NCBI RefSeq assembly: GCF_037013735.1
Contig: NZ_CP135136.1
Coordinates: 124,001 to 188,000 of the forward strand
Source: Candidatus Legionella polyplacis
GTDB lineage: Bacteria; Pseudomonadota; Gammaproteobacteria; Legionellales; Legionellaceae
DNA: 64,000 bases
Direction of reading: 5' to 3'
The position numbers and the translations under genes are program-made. Below are positions 45,469-54,592 of the stretch, one piece after another. The first letter of the stretch is position 1. Every line of letters begins with the position of its first letter. Under the pieces are notes generated by a model. That model was not told the origin of the DNA. It worked only from the letters and a program-made list of their open reading frames with translations, and made no database searches.

Positions 45469-46164
45469 TTATTTAATTAACGTACTAATATCAATAGATA
45501 AACCAGGACCCATAGTAGTTGATAAAAATATTTTTTTAAAAAAATTACCTCTTACTGATAAAGGCTTATTTTTCTTTAAATCAAATATTAATGCATTAAT
45601 GTTTTCTAATAACTCTTCGTAAGAAAAAGTAATCTTTCCAATTTTACAATGAATGATACCATATTTATCAGCCTTATAACGAACTTGTCCAGATTTTGCA
45701 TTTAACACAGCTCTACCTACATCATTAGTAATAGTACCCATTTTAATATTTGGCATCAATCCTTTTGGCCCTAATATCTTACCTAGTTTTTTAACTAAAC
45801 TCATTGAATCCGGAGTAGAAATAACAATATCAAAATCTAAATTTCCATCTCTTATTTCTTTAAATAAATCTTCAAATCCAAATGCATCAGCACCCGAATT
45901 TTTAGCTTCAATTAACTTATCTCCTTGAGCAAAAACAGCAACACGAAATACTTTCCCTAAACCATGTGGCACACATATCGATGATTTAATAAAATGCTCA
46001 GAATTTTTAGCATCTATATTTAAATTAATAGATAAATCCACACTCTCTTCAAATTTTTTACTTGAAAATCTTTTAAGAAACTTAATAGCATCATCTATCT
46101 TATAGGTAGAATTATAGCTAATCAATTTATTAATATCTTTTCTTTTTTTACTTATTTTTGCCAT
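45469..46164 (-). CDS. rplA: 50S ribosomal protein L1
   Basis: L1-stalk protein that moves deacylated tRNA out of the E site. 231 residues; GTITNDVGRAVLNAKSGQVRYKADK (split) and the C-terminal LSTTMGPGLSIDIS are the family marks, GKILGPKGLMPNIKMGT the central one. 25 bp after rplK. Confidence 0.98.
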   Translation of the reverse strand: MAKISKKRKDINKLISYNSTYKIDDAIKFLKRFSSKKFEESVDLSINLNIDAKNSEHFIKSSICVPHGLGKVFRVAVFAQGDKLIEAKNSGADAFGFEDLFKEIRDGNLDFDIVISTPDSMSLVKKLGKILGPKGLMPNIKMGTITNDVGRAVLNAKSGQVRYKADKYGIIHCKIGKITFSYEELLENINALIFDLKKNKPLSVRGNFFKKIFLSTTMGPGLSIDISTLIK

Positions 46165-46189
46165 AATAAACTTTATAAATCTTCCTTAT

Positions 46190-46627
46190 TCAATTCAAAT
46201 TTTTATCTACATCTATTCCCATACTTTTTGCTGTTCCTTTTATACAATTAATAGCAGATTCCAAATTAGATGCTGTCAAATCACTTGCTTTTATAGAAGC
46301 TATCTTTTTAAGTTGAACATAACTCAAACTTCCAACTTTCTTACTATTGGATGCATTAGAACCTTTATCTATACCTAATTCTTCTTTAATAAGAACTGAA
46401 ACAGGAGGAGATTTTATAACATAATCAAAACTACGATCAGAATAAATCTTAATTACAACGGGAACAATTAATCCTAATTTCACACTTTTAGTAGATTCAT
46501 TAAATTGCTTACAAAACTCAATAATATTAACCCTATGCTGACCTAAAGCAGGACCAACAGGTGGTGCAGGTGTTGCTTTTCCAGCAGGTATTTGCAGCTT
46601 AACTACTGATTCAATATTTTTAGACAT
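46190..46627 (-). CDS. rplK: 50S ribosomal protein L11
   Basis: GTPase-centre protein that contacts EF-G and triggers RelA. 145 residues: QIPAGKATPAPPVGPALGQ and FCKQFNESTK typical, C-terminal domain with SYVQLKKIASIKASDLTA and SMGIDV. Preceded by a 202-bp gap after nusG. Confidence 0.98.
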   Translation of the reverse strand: MSKNIESVVKLQIPAGKATPAPPVGPALGQHRVNIIEFCKQFNESTKSVKLGLIVPVVIKIYSDRSFDYVIKSPPVSVLIKEELGIDKGSNASNSKKVGSLSYVQLKKIASIKASDLTASNLESAINCIKGTAKSMGIDVDKNLN

Positions 46628-46829
46628 TATAATATTTTCCTTTTAACTACAAATTAAAACTAAAAATACAATATTTTAACTAAAAACGTAATAAATTAAC
46701 AAAAAAACAATAAAAATACTATTTTTAACATTAATTATATAAAAAATAAATCTCTTTAAGTTCTATTAATCAAGTAGTATAATACTTTTATCAAAAAAAA
46801 TAAATTTATATTAAATAAAACTAAAAATT

Positions 46830-47399
46830 TTAAGTCTTTTCAACTTGACTAAATTCTAAATCTACAGGTGTAGATCTTCCAAATATTAAAACAGCAACCC
46901 TTAAACGACTCTTTTCATAATTAACTTCTTCCACTACCCCATTAAAATCAATAAAAGGACCATCCTTTATACGAACAAGCTCACCAGATTCAAACAAAAT
47001 TTTTGGTCTAGGCTTACTAACTCCATCCTCTATACGTTGTAAAACTACCTCAACTTCTTTGTCAGAAATTGGAGTAGGCCATTTTTCTATTCCCATGCTA
47101 GAATTTCTTGTTCCTCCAATAAAACCTAAAACTCTAGGAATTTCACGAATAACATTTCTAGTTTTATCTTCCATAATCATACAAACCAATACATATCCAG
47201 GGAAAAATTTACGTGTACTTCTTCTTTTTTTCCCAAATCTCATCTCAACAACTTCCTCTGAAGGAACTACAACATTGCTTATTTTATCCTCCAAACAAAA
47301 TTGTTTTATCTTAGATTTTATCTCTTTCATTACCAACCTTTCAAATCCAGAATATACATGCACTACATACCATTTTTTAAGATTTTCATTGTTTTCCAC
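46830..47399 (-). CDS. nusG: Transcription termination/antitermination factor NusG
   Basis: Couples RNA polymerase to the ribosome and to Rho. 189 residues: NGN domain (KKWYVVHVYSGFERLVMKEI, FFPGYVLVCM, RVLGFIGG) and a C-terminal KOW domain (GELVRIKDGPFIDFNGVVEEV). Start codon GTG. 9 bp after secE. Confidence 0.98.
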   Translation of the reverse strand: MENNENLKKWYVVHVYSGFERLVMKEIKSKIKQFCLEDKISNVVVPSEEVVEMRFGKKRRSTRKFFPGYVLVCMIMEDKTRNVIREIPRVLGFIGGTRNSSMGIEKWPTPISDKEVEVVLQRIEDGVSKPRPKILFESGELVRIKDGPFIDFNGVVEEVNYEKSRLRVAVLIFGRSTPVDLEFSQVEKT

Positions 47400-47408
47400 T
47401 ATATTTTA

Positions 47409-47777
47409 TCAACCCAAATATATTAATTTAGAAACTAACCAAATAATTATAGAATCTATAAACCAAAAAAATAAAGAAGCAAAAAAAATAATAACAATAA
47501 CAACTAACACTAGTTTAGACGTCTCTGATCTATTTGGCCATACAACTTTATATAATTCAATCTTTGCCTCCTTAACAAACTTTAAAATTAATCTTCCCTG
47601 AACAGAAGATATAAATACAAAAATAGTATAAAACAAACTTAAAAAACCTATTATCAATTTAGCATAATATACATAATTTACACAAGCAACATAAAAAAAC
47701 ATTATATTCACTATAAAACAAACAACCCACAACAAAACTCTTATATTTCTTTTAAATAATGTATTCAAATATTTCAC
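47409..47777 (-). CDS. secE: Protein translocase subunit SecE
   Basis: Stabilises SecY in the inner membrane. 122 residues with three hydrophobic segments, two in the N-terminal part and one at the end, as in gammaproteobacteria. The cytosolic amphipathic stretch FVKEAKIELYKVVWPNRSET is the diagnostic SecE motif. Start codon GTG. Directly preceded by tRNA-Trp, the usual order. Confidence 0.95.
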   Translation of the reverse strand: MKYLNTLFKRNIRVLLWVVCFIVNIMFFYVACVNYVYYAKLIIGFLSLFYTIFVFISSVQGRLILKFVKEAKIELYKVVWPNRSETSKLVLVVIVIIFFASLFFWFIDSIIIWLVSKLIYLG

Positions 47778-47799
47778 TATACTCTCAAATTACTAAATA

Positions 47800-47873
47800 C
47801 AGGTCAGGAGGGAATCGAACCCACAACCCACGGTTTTGGAGACCGTTACTCTTCCTATTTGAGCTACTGACCT
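47800..47873 (-). tRNA. tRNA-Trp (anticodon CCA)
   Basis: Minus-strand cloverleaf: acceptor AGGTCAG/CTGACCT, D arm, anticodon loop TCTCCAAAA, T arm with GTTCGATTC, discriminator G. No CCA encoded. Immediately ahead of secE. With UGA used as stop, CCA is the expected single Trp anticodon. Confidence 0.96.
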
Positions 47874-48391
47874 ATTAATATTTAAAATTCTCCATCAAAA
47901 AAATATTTAATATTTCTACCTATAAAAACCAAAACTAATAACACACATCCACATTATTAATATTTTTATATTATCTAAATAATAAAATTAAATTCTTAAT
48001 ATATTACTAATTATATATCAAAAAAAATAATTATATAGTCAAAAAACTAACTTTTATAGTATAAAAATAAGCAATACATCCATATTATAACATAATAAAA
48101 TTATACTTATAATTTTTCAATTATTCATTCTAAAATTTTAAAAAATACAAATTTAAACAATAAAACATCTAAAAAACAAAATTTGTGTTAACTCATAATA
48201 CGATTTTATATATACATAATCTCTTTTATTATATTAATTATTAACATAAAACATTTGCATACCTTATATGTATACAAATAATTAAAATTATTTAAATTTT
48301 AACATTTCGTAAACATATTAAATCAAAATATAAAAGCAAAATTTAATTTTAATTAAAACATATACTAAATATTTTAAAATAATAAAATACA
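47874..48391. other. 518-bp gap where a second tuf gene usually lies
   Basis: Low-complexity AT sequence between tRNA-Trp and tRNA-Thr(GGU). No frame with EF-Tu motifs on either strand, no readable RNA gene. By synteny with relatives this is the site of the second tuf copy. I infer its loss; no fragment is recognisable. Confidence 0.6.
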
Positions 48392-48463
48392 TGCCCACAA
48401 CTGGAATCGAACCAACGACCTCTTCCATACCAAGGAAGCGCTCTACCACTAAGCTATGTGGGC
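48392..48463 (-). tRNA. tRNA-Thr (anticodon GGU)
   Basis: Acceptor GCCCACA/TGTGGGC, anticodon stem CTTCC-TTGGTAT-GGAAG giving GGU, T arm GTTGG-TTCGATT-CCAGT, discriminator A. No encoded CCA. Confidence 0.96.
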
Positions 48464-48520
48464 ATTATGTAAACTACTATTTTTAATAAAAATAAAATAA
48501 AATAAAGTAATAAATAAAAA

Positions 48521-48591
48521 AGCGGGCGATGGGAATCGAACCCACATTATTAGCTTGGAAGGCTAAGATTCTACCATTGAATTACGCCCGC
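48521..48591 (-). tRNA. tRNA-Gly (anticodon UCC)
   Basis: Acceptor GCGGGCG/CGCCCGC, anticodon stem TTAGC-CTTCCAA-GCTAA giving UCC, T arm GTGGG-TTCGATT-CCCAT, discriminator T. A run of six T follows on the minus strand. No encoded CCA. 71 nt, short D arm. Confidence 0.96.
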
Positions 48592-48673
48592 AAAATATTC
48601 TTTATAATATAAAACTTTAAATAATATATTTTATTTTAATTCTATATAGATCCAAATTATACAAAGCAAAACA

Positions 48674-48757
48674 TGGAGGGGGAAGGATTCGAACCTTCGA
48701 AGACATTGAGTCGTCAGATTTACAGTCTGATCCCTTTAACCACTCGGGAACCCCTCC
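48674..48757 (-). tRNA. tRNA-Tyr (anticodon GUA)
   Basis: 84-nt class II tRNA: acceptor GGAGGGG/CCCCTCC, anticodon loop CTGTAAA giving GUA, a long variable arm, T arm GAAGG-TTCGAAT-CCTTC, discriminator A. No encoded CCA. Confidence 0.96.
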
Positions 48758-48871
48758 AGAATACATAAAATAATTAAAAATCACACAATAATATAAATAA
48801 AAAAATTTCTATTTATCAAAATCAATATAAATAACGCATTGAAAAAAAATAATAAATGAACTAAAGTTACA

Positions 48872-48944
48872 TGCTGACACCAGGAATTGAACCTGGAACC
48901 TACTGATTACAAATCAGTTGCTCTACCAATTAAGCTATATCAGC
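48872..48944 (-). tRNA. tRNA-Thr (anticodon UGU)
   Basis: Acceptor GCTGATA/TGTCAGC (one U-G), anticodon stem ACTGA-TTTGTAA-TCAGT giving UGU, T arm CCAGG-TTCAATT-CCTGG, discriminator A. No encoded CCA. Together with the GGU isoacceptor, most Thr codons are covered. Confidence 0.96.
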
Positions 48945-49183
48945 ACAACAAAAATATAAAAAACAATTCTACTGATTATAGCATAAAATTTTACTCTAAA
49001 CACCACTATTTTTATCAATTATTTATAAATTTTTACAAAAAAAGCTAAATTTCGTTTCTTTTATAAATTTAAGTTAACTAAAAAATATTAAACTTTTAAA
49101 ACCTTAATTAATAAAAACACTATTAATACTTTATAAAAGTATAAATATATATTTAAATAATAATACTAACACAAAAATTATTC

Positions 49184-49257
49184 TGGGTCTGAGTGGATTT
49201 GAACCACTTACCTCACCCTTATCAGGGGTGTGCTCTACCAAAATGAGCTACAGACCC
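49184..49257 (-). tRNA. tRNA-Ile (anticodon GAU)
   Basis: Acceptor GGGTCTG/CAGACCC, anticodon stem CACCC-CTGATAA-GGGTG giving GAU, T arm with GTTCAAATC, discriminator A. No encoded CCA. Usually found in the 16S-23S spacer; here it stands at the head of the Thr-Tyr-Gly-Thr run with no rRNA gene near. Confidence 0.95.
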
Positions 49258-49425
49258 ATATATATAAAAAAATATTATTAAAAAATAAATTTCATATAAT
49301 AATTAGTTTAAAGCTTTTATATAAAAATATATTACTACTAATAACATATCTAAAATATTTTTTAAATACAATTTATTTTATAAATATTATTTGTATAAAT
49401 TTCATATTTCAATGCATAATCAAAT

Positions 49426-49929
49426 TTATCTTTTTACATAACAATAAAAAGTAAAATCAAATGGATTAAAATCATCTTTTAATTTTAATATTTTATTATT
49501 AATCTTCCAATTATTTATATCAAATTTAGGAAAATAAACATCAGCTTTAAAAACATTATGTATAATAGTTAAATAAATTTTTGAAACAAATGGAAAAAAA
49601 TTTTTATATACTATAGCTCCACCAATAACTACAGATTCTTTATAAGATTTTACTACATTTAATGTATCCTCTAAAGAATTTAAAACTTTAACATTACTTT
49701 TTTGATACTTACTTTTATAAAAATTAAAATTTTTATTAGTTAAAACTAAATTTAATCTTCCTACTAATGGTTTTTTTCCTATTGAAATAAATGTATTTCT
49801 TCCCATTATCACAGGTAATCCCATTGTAATTTGTTTAAAAATTTTAAGATCATCAGGTAAATGACATAATAAATTATTATTTATTCCTAAACCTCCTTTT
49901 TCATCAATAACCGCAATCATACTAATCAT
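49426..49929 (-). CDS. folA: Dihydrofolate reductase
   Basis: Reduces dihydrofolate with NADPH. I start at the ATG giving MISMIAVIDEKGGLGINN, which aligns residue for residue with the Escherichia enzyme; the upstream frame is Lys/Phe filler. 167 residues. The catalytic acid D27 is present, as are VIMGRNTFISIGKKPL and VVIGGAIVY. The usual Pro-Trp at 21-22 is Leu-Cys here. No thyA next to it. Confidence 0.94.
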   Translation of the reverse strand: MISMIAVIDEKGGLGINNNLLCHLPDDLKIFKQITMGLPVIMGRNTFISIGKKPLVGRLNLVLTNKNFNFYKSKYQKSNVKVLNSLEDTLNVVKSYKESVVIGGAIVYKNFFPFVSKIYLTIIHNVFKADVYFPKFDINNWKINNKILKLKDDFNPFDFTFYCYVKR

Positions 49930-50584
49930 AAAATTTATTTTATTAAAAATAAAAAATTTTTTTTTTAAATATATAAACATTATATTTCAAATTTTGTTAA
50001 TTATAGAATAAATCTTTATTGAAAAAACCTTTGAAAAGATAAATTTAATAAAAAATTATTAATTCAAAAATAAGAATAAATACTAATTTATATATATTAA
50101 TAATACACCACTAAAAATATTAAATATTCATCACTTTAAAATAATAAAATAAAAAGAAAACTCACTATCTCTTATATAAAATTTATCTTCGATCTTAAAC
50201 AATAAATATCTAACTAAATTATTAAAATTTATAAACCCAAAATAAATTTATTCATTTAAAATAAATCAATATATTTTAATATATATACTATAAATAAAAT
50301 AATTAATTTTTAACGTTCAATGTTACTTATTCTAATTCCTTTTAAAATTTTTAACATAAAATACTAAATTTAATATTACAACCCATTATAACATTCTTTA
50401 TATATATAAAATCACTAATTACAATTATTAAAAAAAATTATATAAAAAAACACATCTTATTATCTTTATTATCTATAAAACACATTTTATTATCCTTATA
50501 ATCAATATCTTAATTCATAAAACTAAAATAACTTATCAAGTTATAAAAAACAACACAAAAAAAACAATAACTTATATGTAAAAT
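49930..50584. other. Longest gene-free gap, with a tandem repeat
   Basis: About 650 bp of low-complexity AT sequence between folA and epmB. No supported coding frame and no RNA gene seen. The only structure I note is a 2 x 30 bp tandem repeat near its end. Confidence 0.6.
50447..50506. repeat. Two tandem 30-bp copies, 26 of 30 bases identical
   Basis: Copy 1 begins AAAACACATCTTATTATC and copy 2 AAAACACATTTTATTATC, each 30 bp, directly adjacent. Probably slippage in non-coding DNA; two copies are too few to suggest a regulated array. Confidence 0.7.
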
Positions 50585-51562
50585 TTATGAAATTAATACT
50601 TTATTTAAACATTCAGGGTTTTCATAAACCAATTTAGGAACAAGATATCCAGGTAACTTTTTTTGTAATTCTCTATATATAAACTTTGCTTCATCTATAG
50701 GTATATCAAAATGTGATATTCCTTTAACCTTATCCAATAGATGTAAATAATACGGTAAAATTCCAAAAGAAAATAAACAATAACTTAATTTCACTAAAAT
50801 ATTAACATCATTATTAATATTTTTTAATAAAACTGATTGATTATATAAATAACAACCTACACTCCTTAAATATACACATACATTCAAAATTGAATTATTC
50901 AATTCTTGCGGATGATTAATATGTAAAACAATAACTTTCTGCAAACGAATCTTATATAATATCTCTAAAAAACTCTTATCAATACGTTCCGGAAAAACCA
51001 CAGGAATCCTAGTATGAATTCTAATAATTTTTAAATGATCAATATTGTTTAATTTATCAAATAAATTAAATAATACCTTGTTTGATACTAGTAATGGATC
51101 TCCACCACTTAATATAACTTCATTAATAGAACGATTTCTATTTATGTAATCCAATACAGAATCCCATTTACGAGTTTGCAACGTATTATTTCTATAAGGA
51201 AAATACTTTCTAAAACAATAACGACAATTAACTGCACAAGAACCAGTCAAAATTAACAAAACACGTCCATAATACTTATGTAAAAGACCTTTTTTAACAT
51301 TAATATTTATTTCCTTTAAAGGATCCTTAACATAATTTAGTTTTTCTTTCAATTCTTTTTTTACAGCTAAAACTTGAAGTAAAATAGGATCTTTAAAACT
51401 ACGTTTTTTTATACGCAATGCAAAACTTAAAGGAACTCTAGTCTTAAATTTTTTTTCTGCTTCCAAATTTCCAATATCAACAGGAAGTGATAAAAATTTT
51501 AATAATTCTTGTACTTTAAAAAAACTTTTTGATAAAACTTTTTGCCATCTCTCCAAAATCAA
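50585..51562 (-). CDS. epmB: EF-P lysine 2,3-aminomutase (EpmB)
   Basis: Radical-SAM, PLP-dependent enzyme that makes (R)-beta-lysine, which EpmA then attaches to K34 of elongation factor P. 325 residues: the Fe-S triad is C109-x3-C113-x2-C116 in GSCAVNCRYCFRKYFPY, SGGDPL follows, and the PLP lysine K310 is in GYLVPKLV. The N-terminal stretch matches the Escherichia protein. No ATG is available: the frame starts at TTG just after a TAG, with AGGA close by. Divergent from efp, 68 bp apart. EpmA is not in the window. Confidence 0.95.
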   Translation of the reverse strand: MILERWQKVLSKSFFKVQELLKFLSLPVDIGNLEAEKKFKTRVPLSFALRIKKRSFKDPILLQVLAVKKELKEKLNYVKDPLKEININVKKGLLHKYYGRVLLILTGSCAVNCRYCFRKYFPYRNNTLQTRKWDSVLDYINRNRSINEVILSGGDPLLVSNKVLFNLFDKLNNIDHLKIIRIHTRIPVVFPERIDKSFLEILYKIRLQKVIVLHINHPQELNNSILNVCVYLRSVGCYLYNQSVLLKNINNDVNILVKLSYCLFSFGILPYYLHLLDKVKGISHFDIPIDEAKFIYRELQKKLPGYLVPKLVYENPECLNKVLIS

Positions 51563-51630
51563 GTTATCCTATAATATCTAATTTTTTAAAAATACTTATA
51601 TTAACAAATAATATTTAAAAATTAAATCTA

Positions 51631-52197
51631 ATGATTAACTATCATACCAATAAATTTAAAATTGGTACAAAAATCATTGTTGACAACAATCCATATATTG
51701 TCATTGAAAGTCATTTTATAAAACCAGGAAAAGGACAAGCATTCGTACGTATAAAAATTCGAAATTTAAAAAATAATCAAATTATCGAACGTACATATAA
51801 AGCTGGAGAAAAATTACCAGTAGCTAATATTATTGAAGTTAATGTACAATATCTATATCAACATTTACATGCATGGAATTTTATAAACATTAATAACTTT
51901 GAGCAATATGAGCTAAAAAAAAACGACATATCTAATATAGAAATTTGGCTTAAAGAAGAGGAAATATATACTTTAACATTATGGAATAAAAATCCTATAC
52001 ATATCGTCGCTCCTAACTTTATAAATTTTTTCGTAACAGAAACTAATCCAAATTTTAAGAATCAAATATCAAAAAATGGAAATAAAATAGCAATATTAGA
52101 AACAGGATTAAAAATACGCGTACCTAATTTTATACAAAAAGGAGATTTTATAAAAATTGATACAAGAACAAAAGAATATGTTTGTAGAACAAAATAA
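51631..52197 (+). CDS. efp: Elongation factor P
   Basis: Relieves ribosome stalling at polyproline stretches. 188 residues in three beta-barrel domains. The modification tip is KPGKGQAF with K34 at the modified position, the beta-lysylated type that fits the adjacent epmB. The frame ends with the usual FIQKGDFIKIDTRTKEYVCR. Divergent with epmB. Confidence 0.98.
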   Translation: MINYHTNKFKIGTKIIVDNNPYIVIESHFIKPGKGQAFVRIKIRNLKNNQIIERTYKAGEKLPVANIIEVNVQYLYQHLHAWNFININNFEQYELKKNDISNIEIWLKEEEIYTLTLWNKNPIHIVAPNFINFFVTETNPNFKNQISKNGNKIAILETGLKIRVPNFIQKGDFIKIDTRTKEYVCRTK

Positions 52198-52307
52198 AAA
52201 ATAATACCAATTATAACATAAACATTACTTTATCTAAACATAGATAAAAAATAATATCTGATACAATTTTTATTGCTAATAAAAATTTTTTTTAATAATA
52301 AAAATAT

Positions 52308-53585
52308 TTAATTATTCTTTTTCTTTAAAACACTATAAAAAAATCCATCCTGATTATTAATCCCAGGTAAAATTTGCCAACCATATCCAGTATCTATTCC
52401 CCAAGAAATATTTTTTTTGCAAATTACACAATTATTATTATTCTTTAAAAAATCTTTAATTACTTCTTCATTTTCTTTTTTTAATATCGAACAGGTAACA
52501 TACACCAATATTCCATTAAAACTAAGCAAAGACCATAAAGTTTTTAAAAAACGTTTTTGTAAAGAACTCATAAATAATACTTCCTTCTTTGTACGTAATA
52601 TTTTGACATCAGGACATCTACGAATAACACCTGTAGAAGAGCACGGAACATCCAAAAGAATACGGTCAAAATACTTTCCATCCCACCAATTTTTTAAATT
52701 TAATACATTTGCTTTTATTACAGTAGCTTTTAATTGCAAACGTAATAAATTTTCTTTAACTTTATTTAAACCATTATGACTACAATCAACTGCTACACAA
52801 TTTAATAATTCTGATTCAGTTTCTAAAATATGACTAAGTTTACCACCAGGAGCACAACAAGCATCAAGTACTCTTAAACCTGGTTTCAAAGATAGCAAAG
52901 AAACAGCCATTTGTGCAGATTCATCTTGCACCGAAACATATCCTTCTCGAAAATAAGGTAAATCCTTAATGCTACAAGCTGTACCTAAAGTAATACCAAC
53001 AGAGGAATACATATGAGGAAAGCCGCTTATATTTTTTTTTCTTAAAAAATACAAATACTTTTCCCTATTAATAAACATTTTATTAACACGCAAACTCATT
53101 GGAGGATGACAATCATTTGCTTTCAAAATCTGAATCCAATTTAATGGCCAATCTTTTTGTATTTCTTGTATATACCAGTTTGGATGATTAAAAATAAAAT
53201 CATTATTATTTTCTAAATATAATTTATCTACATAAGTACAATATTGATTTAATATAGCATTTACCAAGCTTTTTGCCCATGATTTATTTATTAAATCTAG
53301 TAGCAACAAACTTTCTTTTATCACAATATAATTAGATGCTTTCTTCATATATCGTAATTGATATATACCAATTAACAATACAATTAAAATCTCTATAAAT
53401 CTAATACGTTTCCTTAAAAAAAAATTAATTAAAACATTCAATCTATAATACTGCCTACATACACCAAAGCAAATTTCTTTAGATAAAGAAGAAATATTTC
53501 TGTTTTTAATTAAAAAATTAAGTGTCAACTTATTTTTTAAGACTTTTAACAAAACTAAATATGACTCTAATCTAAAATTATTCAT
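52308..53585 (-). CDS. rsmB: 16S rRNA (cytosine-967-C5)-methyltransferase
   Basis: Methylates C967 of 16S rRNA. 425 residues: N-terminal NusB-like RNA-binding domain, then a SAM-dependent methyltransferase with VLDACCAPGGKLSHIL, DRILLDVPCSSTGVIRRCPD (catalytic Cys in PCS) and VYVTCSIL (second Cys). The ATG overlaps the fmt stop as ATGA. Third gene of def-fmt-rsmB. Confidence 0.95.
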   Translation of the reverse strand: MNNFRLESYLVLLKVLKNKLTLNFLIKNRNISSLSKEICFGVCRQYYRLNVLINFFLRKRIRFIEILIVLLIGIYQLRYMKKASNYIVIKESLLLLDLINKSWAKSLVNAILNQYCTYVDKLYLENNNDFIFNHPNWYIQEIQKDWPLNWIQILKANDCHPPMSLRVNKMFINREKYLYFLRKKNISGFPHMYSSVGITLGTACSIKDLPYFREGYVSVQDESAQMAVSLLSLKPGLRVLDACCAPGGKLSHILETESELLNCVAVDCSHNGLNKVKENLLRLQLKATVIKANVLNLKNWWDGKYFDRILLDVPCSSTGVIRRCPDVKILRTKKEVLFMSSLQKRFLKTLWSLLSFNGILVYVTCSILKKENEEVIKDFLKNNNNCVICKKNISWGIDTGYGWQILPGINNQDGFFYSVLKKKNN

Positions 53586-54559
53586 TCCAAAAGCAAACCC
53601 TCATAAAGTTTAAAACGATTAGAATTCAACCAACTATTTACTTTCATCACTTTAGATCCAGGAAATTGTAATTCTTTTATTAATAAACTACCAAAACCTG
53701 TACAAACTTCTATCCAACTTTTATTTATTGCAATAATAGTTCCTGGTTTTTTACCATATATTGACATTAAATTACTATTTATATCTGCACAATAAATCTT
53801 TATTAATAATTTATAATCTATATTAAACTTATTGTTATATAATACAGCATGAGTATGTGCTACAGGTTTTGGATTTAACGCCCTAATCTTATTTCTAATC
53901 TCTAAAGCCGATTTATTCCAATCAATTATTGCATCAATTTTTTTTATTTTCTTAGAATAAGTCGCATAACATTCACGCTGTTTTTTTGTAACTATTTTCT
54001 TTTTTATTATAAGATTAAGAACATCTAATAACATAGATTCTGCTAATTTAGATAAACGAATCCCTAAAGAATAAGCAGTATCTTCTAAAAAGATCGGACA
54101 ACATTTTCTATATAAAATATCACCAGTATCTATTCCTAAATCCATTTTTATGAATGTAACACCAGATTTTTTATCTCCATATAATAAAGCATATTCCACA
54201 GGAGATGCACCCCTCCACCTAGGTAACAAAGAGGGATGAATATTAATACAACCAAACCTTGGTATATTTAAAACTTCTAAAGGTAGAATATTACCATATG
54301 CTGATACAATCAGCACATCAGAATTTAAATTTCTCATTTCATTAATAACTAAATGATCCTTAAAATTTTTTGGTTGATATATAGGATATTGATACTCCAA
54401 AGCCCATTTCTTAATATCAGACATTCTTAATTTTCTACCCCTTCCCGAATGACTATCTGGTTGAGTATATATTCCAACTATTTTAAAAAAATCCGATTTA
54501 TGTATAAGCCTTATACAAGGTAAAGCAAAATTACCAGTGGCAGCAAATATAACTTTCAA
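53582..54559 (-). CDS. fmt: Methionyl-tRNA formyltransferase
   Basis: Formylates initiator Met-tRNA using 10-formyl-THF. 325 residues: N-terminal KVIFAATGNFALPC, the folate/catalytic HPSLLPRWRGASP motif, GVTFIKMDLGIDTGDIL, and a C-terminal OB-like domain. Start codon TTG, with AAGGA 8 bp upstream. Paired with def. Ends in TGA, overlapping rsmB. Confidence 0.96.
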   Translation of the reverse strand: MKVIFAATGNFALPCIRLIHKSDFFKIVGIYTQPDSHSGRGRKLRMSDIKKWALEYQYPIYQPKNFKDHLVINEMRNLNSDVLIVSAYGNILPLEVLNIPRFGCINIHPSLLPRWRGASPVEYALLYGDKKSGVTFIKMDLGIDTGDILYRKCCPIFLEDTAYSLGIRLSKLAESMLLDVLNLIIKKKIVTKKQRECYATYSKKIKKIDAIIDWNKSALEIRNKIRALNPKPVAHTHAVLYNNKFNIDYKLLIKIYCADINSNLMSIYGKKPGTIIAINKSWIEVCTGFGSLLIKELQFPGSKVMKVNSWLNSNRFKLYEGLLLE

Positions 54560-54592
54560 AAAAACAATCCTTATAATTAAAAAATTATACTA

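Noticed and set aside
49230-49454. 74-codon plus-strand frame
   Set aside because: Overlaps tRNA-Ile and is made only of Ile, Leu, Lys and Asn filler.
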